The notes under the pieces are model-generated. The model was not told where the DNA came from and searched no databases. It worked only from the letters and a program-made list of their open reading frames with translations. A stretch of 6,530 nucleotides of DNA from an uncultured Methanobrevibacter sp. GTDB lineage: Archaea > Methanobacteriota > Methanobacteria > Methanobacteriales > Methanobacteriaceae. The position numbers and the translations under genes were made by a program. Location of the stretch: the NCBI GenBank assembly GCA_946611495.1, contig CAMODR010000076.1:1-6530 (forward strand). Reading direction: 5' to 3'. Of the stretch, positions 4,737 to 6,530 are shown in pieces. The stretch's first letter is position 1, and each line of letters starts with the position of its first letter.

Positions 4737-6401
4737 TTATAATTCTCCTCTTGCTCTTCTTTCATCAAGAAGGCCTAAGCCGATTTCTCCTAATTTGTAT
4801 TTTTGAATCTTACCACTTGTGGTAAGTGGGAATTCATCAACAAAGAAAACATATTTAGGAACCTTATATCTAGCAATGCTTCCGATACAGAAATCTCTTA
4901 TGTCTGCTTCAGTAACATCGTCGAATCCATCTTCCTTAATTATGAAGGCACCTACGATTTCTCCGTATTTTTCATCAGGAATACCTGCCACTTGAACATC
5001 TTGAACACATTCATGGGTAAAGAGGAACTCTTCTATTTCCCTTGGATATATGTTTTCTCCACCTCTAATGATCATGTCCTTAATTCTTCCTACAATGGAG
5101 TAGTATCCGTCTTCATCCACTGTAGCAAGGTCTCCAGAGTGAAGCCATCCGTCAGGTTCAATGGTTTCAGCAGTCTTTTCAGGCATGTTGTAATATCCTT
5201 TCATTACATTGAAACCTCTGCACATGATTTCTCCAGTTTCTCCAGGTCCAAGCTCTTCACCGGTTTCAGGGTCTACAATCTTTACTTCAATGTTAGGGAA
5301 TTTTCTTCCTACAGTATTGATCTTTTTCTCAAAGGAGTCTGCTGCATTGGTTTGAGTGAATCCTGGTGCAGCTTCAGTAAGACCGTATACGCTAGTGATT
5401 TCTTTCATGTTCATTTTTTCAATAGCATCCTTCATGGTTTCAACAGGGCAAGTGGAACCTGCCATAATTCCTGTTCTAAGTGAAGACATGTCAAACATGT
5501 CAAACATAGGATGGTTCATCATTCCAATAAACATTGTAGGCACTCCATAGATTGATGTGCACTTTTCCTTTTGGATTGATGAGATTGCAAGTAATGGGTC
5601 ATATTCCTCAAGCATAATCATAGTTGATCCATGGGTGATTACTGCCATTACTCCTAAAACAGTACCGAAACAGTGGAATAAAGGTACTTGAAGAAGAAGT
5701 CTATCTGCAGGAGTGTAATTCATGTTTTCTCCAATATAATAACCGTCATTAACGATGTTTCTGCTTGTAAGCATTACTCCTTTAGGGAATCCTTCAGTAC
5801 CGCTTGTATATTGCATGTTGATAACATCATTTTGGGTGACTGAATCCTTTACCTTCTGATACTCATCATCATCGTAGTTCATACCGAGGAGTAGGAGTTC
5901 GTTGGTGTTAAACATTCCTCTGTGCTTTTCTTGACCTACATGGATAAGGTATTTTAGGCGTGGGAACTTTTCACTATTTAAATTGCCTCTAGCGCTGGTT
6001 TTCATTTCAGGAACAAGCTCATGGATAATGTCAAAGTAGCTTGTATCCCTAAATCCATCTGTCATAGCTAAGGCTTTCATGTCTGATTGCTTTAACACAT
6101 ACTCTAATTCATGTGATTGGTATGCAGTGTTTACGGTTACTATTGTTGCTCCAATTTTAGCTGTTGCAAACATGAAGGTTAACCATTCAGGCACATTTTT
6201 AGCCCAAATTCCTACATGGTCACCTTTTTCAATTCCAATAGCAAGTAGGCCTTTAGCCATATTGTCTACTCTTTCATCAAATTCCTTGTAGGTGAATCTA
6301 AGGTTTCTATCAGGATAAACTATAAATTCGTGATCAGGTTGCTTTTCCACTTGGGACTCAAAGAATTTTCCAAGTGAAAGTTCTGTAAATAGTTCGCTCA
6401 T
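4737..6401 (-). CDS. AMP-forming acyl-CoA synthetase (ANL superfamily, FadD/medium-chain type)
   Basis: A 554-residue cytosolic enzyme that activates a carboxylic acid with ATP to an acyl-adenylate and then makes the CoA thioester, releasing AMP and pyrophosphate. Seen in the sequence: an N-terminal domain with the P-loop [11 protein letters not shown] (198-208); the PLFHCFG substrate-pocket segment; the YGLTE motif; the WLHSGD block; the hinge region [16 protein letters not shown]; and the C-terminal catalytic Lys531 in TTSGKIQK. Pro525 and Lys531 fit the PX4GK pattern known to be lysine-acetylated in other AMP-forming synthetases. The length is normal. The GGTGA site at 6410-6406 supports ATG 6401. 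The gene looks richer in G+C than its neighbours: 30 of 60 bases at 5101-5160, against 16 of 60 at 4261-4320 in the CDF gene. That fits strong expression or a different origin. The substrate is unknown. Rumen methanobrevibacters are known to take up short branched and aromatic acids such as 2-methylbutyrate, which is one possibility. It is not obviously an acetyl-CoA synthetase, which is usually about 650 residues. Confidence 0.9.
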   Translation of the reverse strand: MSELFTELSLGKFFESQVEKQPDHEFIVYPDRNLRFTYKEFDERVDNMAKGLLAIGIEKGDHVGIWAKNVPEWLTFMFATAKIGATIVTVNTAYQSHELEYVLKQSDMKALAMTDGFRDTSYFDIIHELVPEMKTSARGNLNSEKFPRLKYLIHVGQEKHRGMFNTNELLLLGMNYDDDEYQKVKDSVTQNDVINMQYTSGTEGFPKGVMLTSRNIVNDGYYIGENMNYTPADRLLLQVPLFHCFGTVLGVMAVITHGSTMIMLEEYDPLLAISSIQKEKCTSIYGVPTMFIGMMNHPMFDMFDMSSLRTGIMAGSTCPVETMKDAIEKMNMKEITSVYGLTEAAPGFTQTNAADSFEKKINTVGRKFPNIEVKIVDPETGEELGPGETGEIMCRGFNVMKGYYNMPEKTAETIEPDGWLHSGDLATVDEDGYYSIVGRIKDMIIRGGENIYPREIEEFLFTHECVQDVQVAGIPDEKYGEIVGAFIIKEDGFDDVTEADIRDFCIGSIARYKVPKYVFFVDEFPLTTSGKIQKYKLGEIGLGLLDERRARGEL

Positions 6402-6404
6402 TTT

Positions 6405-6410
6405 CTCACC
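6405..6410 (-). promoter_or_regulatory. Shine-Dalgarno GGTGAG of the acyl-CoA synthetase gene
   Basis: On the minus strand GGTGAG lies just before ATG 6401, with four bases after GGTGA. It is a strong archaeal-type site and fixes the start. Confidence 0.7.
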
Positions 6411-6437
6411 ATTTTTATAAATATAATTTTAATTCAT

Positions 6438-6447
6438 TTTGTATAAA
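6438..6447 (-). promoter_or_regulatory. candidate TATA box of the acyl-CoA synthetase gene
   Basis: On the minus strand CTTTATACAA (about 6447-6438) would place transcription start near 6418, giving a leader of about 15-20 bases that includes the ribosome binding site. The repeated dyads begin immediately upstream of this box, where archaeal activators usually bind. A second AT-rich stretch at 6430-6415 lies too near the ATG to serve an SD-led transcript. Confidence 0.4.
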
Positions 6448-6449
6448 GG

Positions 6450-6530
6450 TTGTTTCGTAATTAAATCAATTCTAATAGTTGTTTCTGATTAGATTAATTC
6501 TACTGGTTTTTATTTTTTAGATTAATTCTA
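6450..6530. repeat. three 28-bp-spaced dyads upstream of the acyl-CoA synthetase gene, cut by the window end
   Basis: TAGATTAATTCTA occurs at 6490-6502 and 6518-6530, and a variant, TAAATCAATTCTA, at 6462-6474. The three starts are exactly 28 bases apart. The 13-mer is a dyad (TAGA, five bases, TCTA). TTGTTTC precedes the first two copies, at 6450-6456 and 6479-6485. The array lies directly upstream of the candidate TATA box and continues to the last base of the window, so more copies may follow. Confidence 0.75.

Noticed and set aside
4803..5483. long + strand reading frame opposite the acyl-CoA synthetase
   Set aside because: It lies wholly inside a convincingly coding minus-strand gene, shows no family motif and has no ribosome binding site. 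It is a shadow of the real gene, as are the shorter frames at 5356-5550 and 6079-6291.
5790..5798. Glu in place of the second Thr in the SGTTG P-loop of the acyl-CoA synthetase (SGTEG)
   Set aside because: Glu is accepted at this position in the AMP-binding signature and occurs in other family members, so it is not evidence of lost activity.
6450..6530. CRISPR array suggested by a 28-bp period
   Set aside because: The 28-bp units are contiguous and degenerate and have no unique spacers. A CRISPR would show near-identical repeats separated by spacers of similar length.

Overview
The window looks like chromosomal DNA of a methanogenic archaeon of the Methanobacteriales, most likely a gut or rumen Methanobrevibacter. 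This is inferred from very AT-rich, T-run-filled intergenic DNA, Shine-Dalgarno sites of the GGTGA/GTGAT/GGAG type, A-rich-plus-TATA promoter-like stretches, poly-T terminators, and the gene families present. No rRNA, tRNA, CRISPR array, insertion sequence or phage gene was seen.

Layout. (1) Positions 1-242 are non-coding and extremely T-rich. (2) Two ribokinase-superfamily kinases lie in tandem on the + strand: a pyridoxal/pyridoxamine kinase (243-1088) and a PfkB-family kinase of unknown substrate (1215-2066). (3) A convergent gap of about 110 bases carries a three-unit repeat. (4) A minus-strand pair follows: a carboxymuconolactone-decarboxylase-family protein (3294-2905), then a flavodoxin-fold iron-sulfur flavoprotein (2818-2177). 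They probably form one transcription unit, with a possible extra promoter between them. (5) A divergent region of about 240 bases, with a four-unit repeat array, separates that pair from a + strand cation diffusion facilitator (3537-4499), probably a zinc exporter with a His-rich N-terminus. (6) A convergent AT-rich terminator region of about 240 bases. (7) A minus-strand AMP-forming acyl-CoA synthetase (6401-4737), richer in G+C than its neighbours, preceded by three 13-bp dyads spaced exactly 28 bp apart that run to the window edge.

How the genes work together. They are ordinary metabolic and homeostasis genes: cofactor salvage, sugar or nucleoside phosphorylation, redox or thiol chemistry, metal efflux and acid activation. 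Nothing in the coding content forms an obvious new multi-gene system. The most unusual signal is between the genes: several intergenic regions each carry their own short, degenerate direct repeats with periods near 28-36 bp, some built from promoter-like A-tract/TATA units. Five of the six starts chosen rest on a visible ribosome binding site that argues for or against an alternative start, and these are recorded individually.
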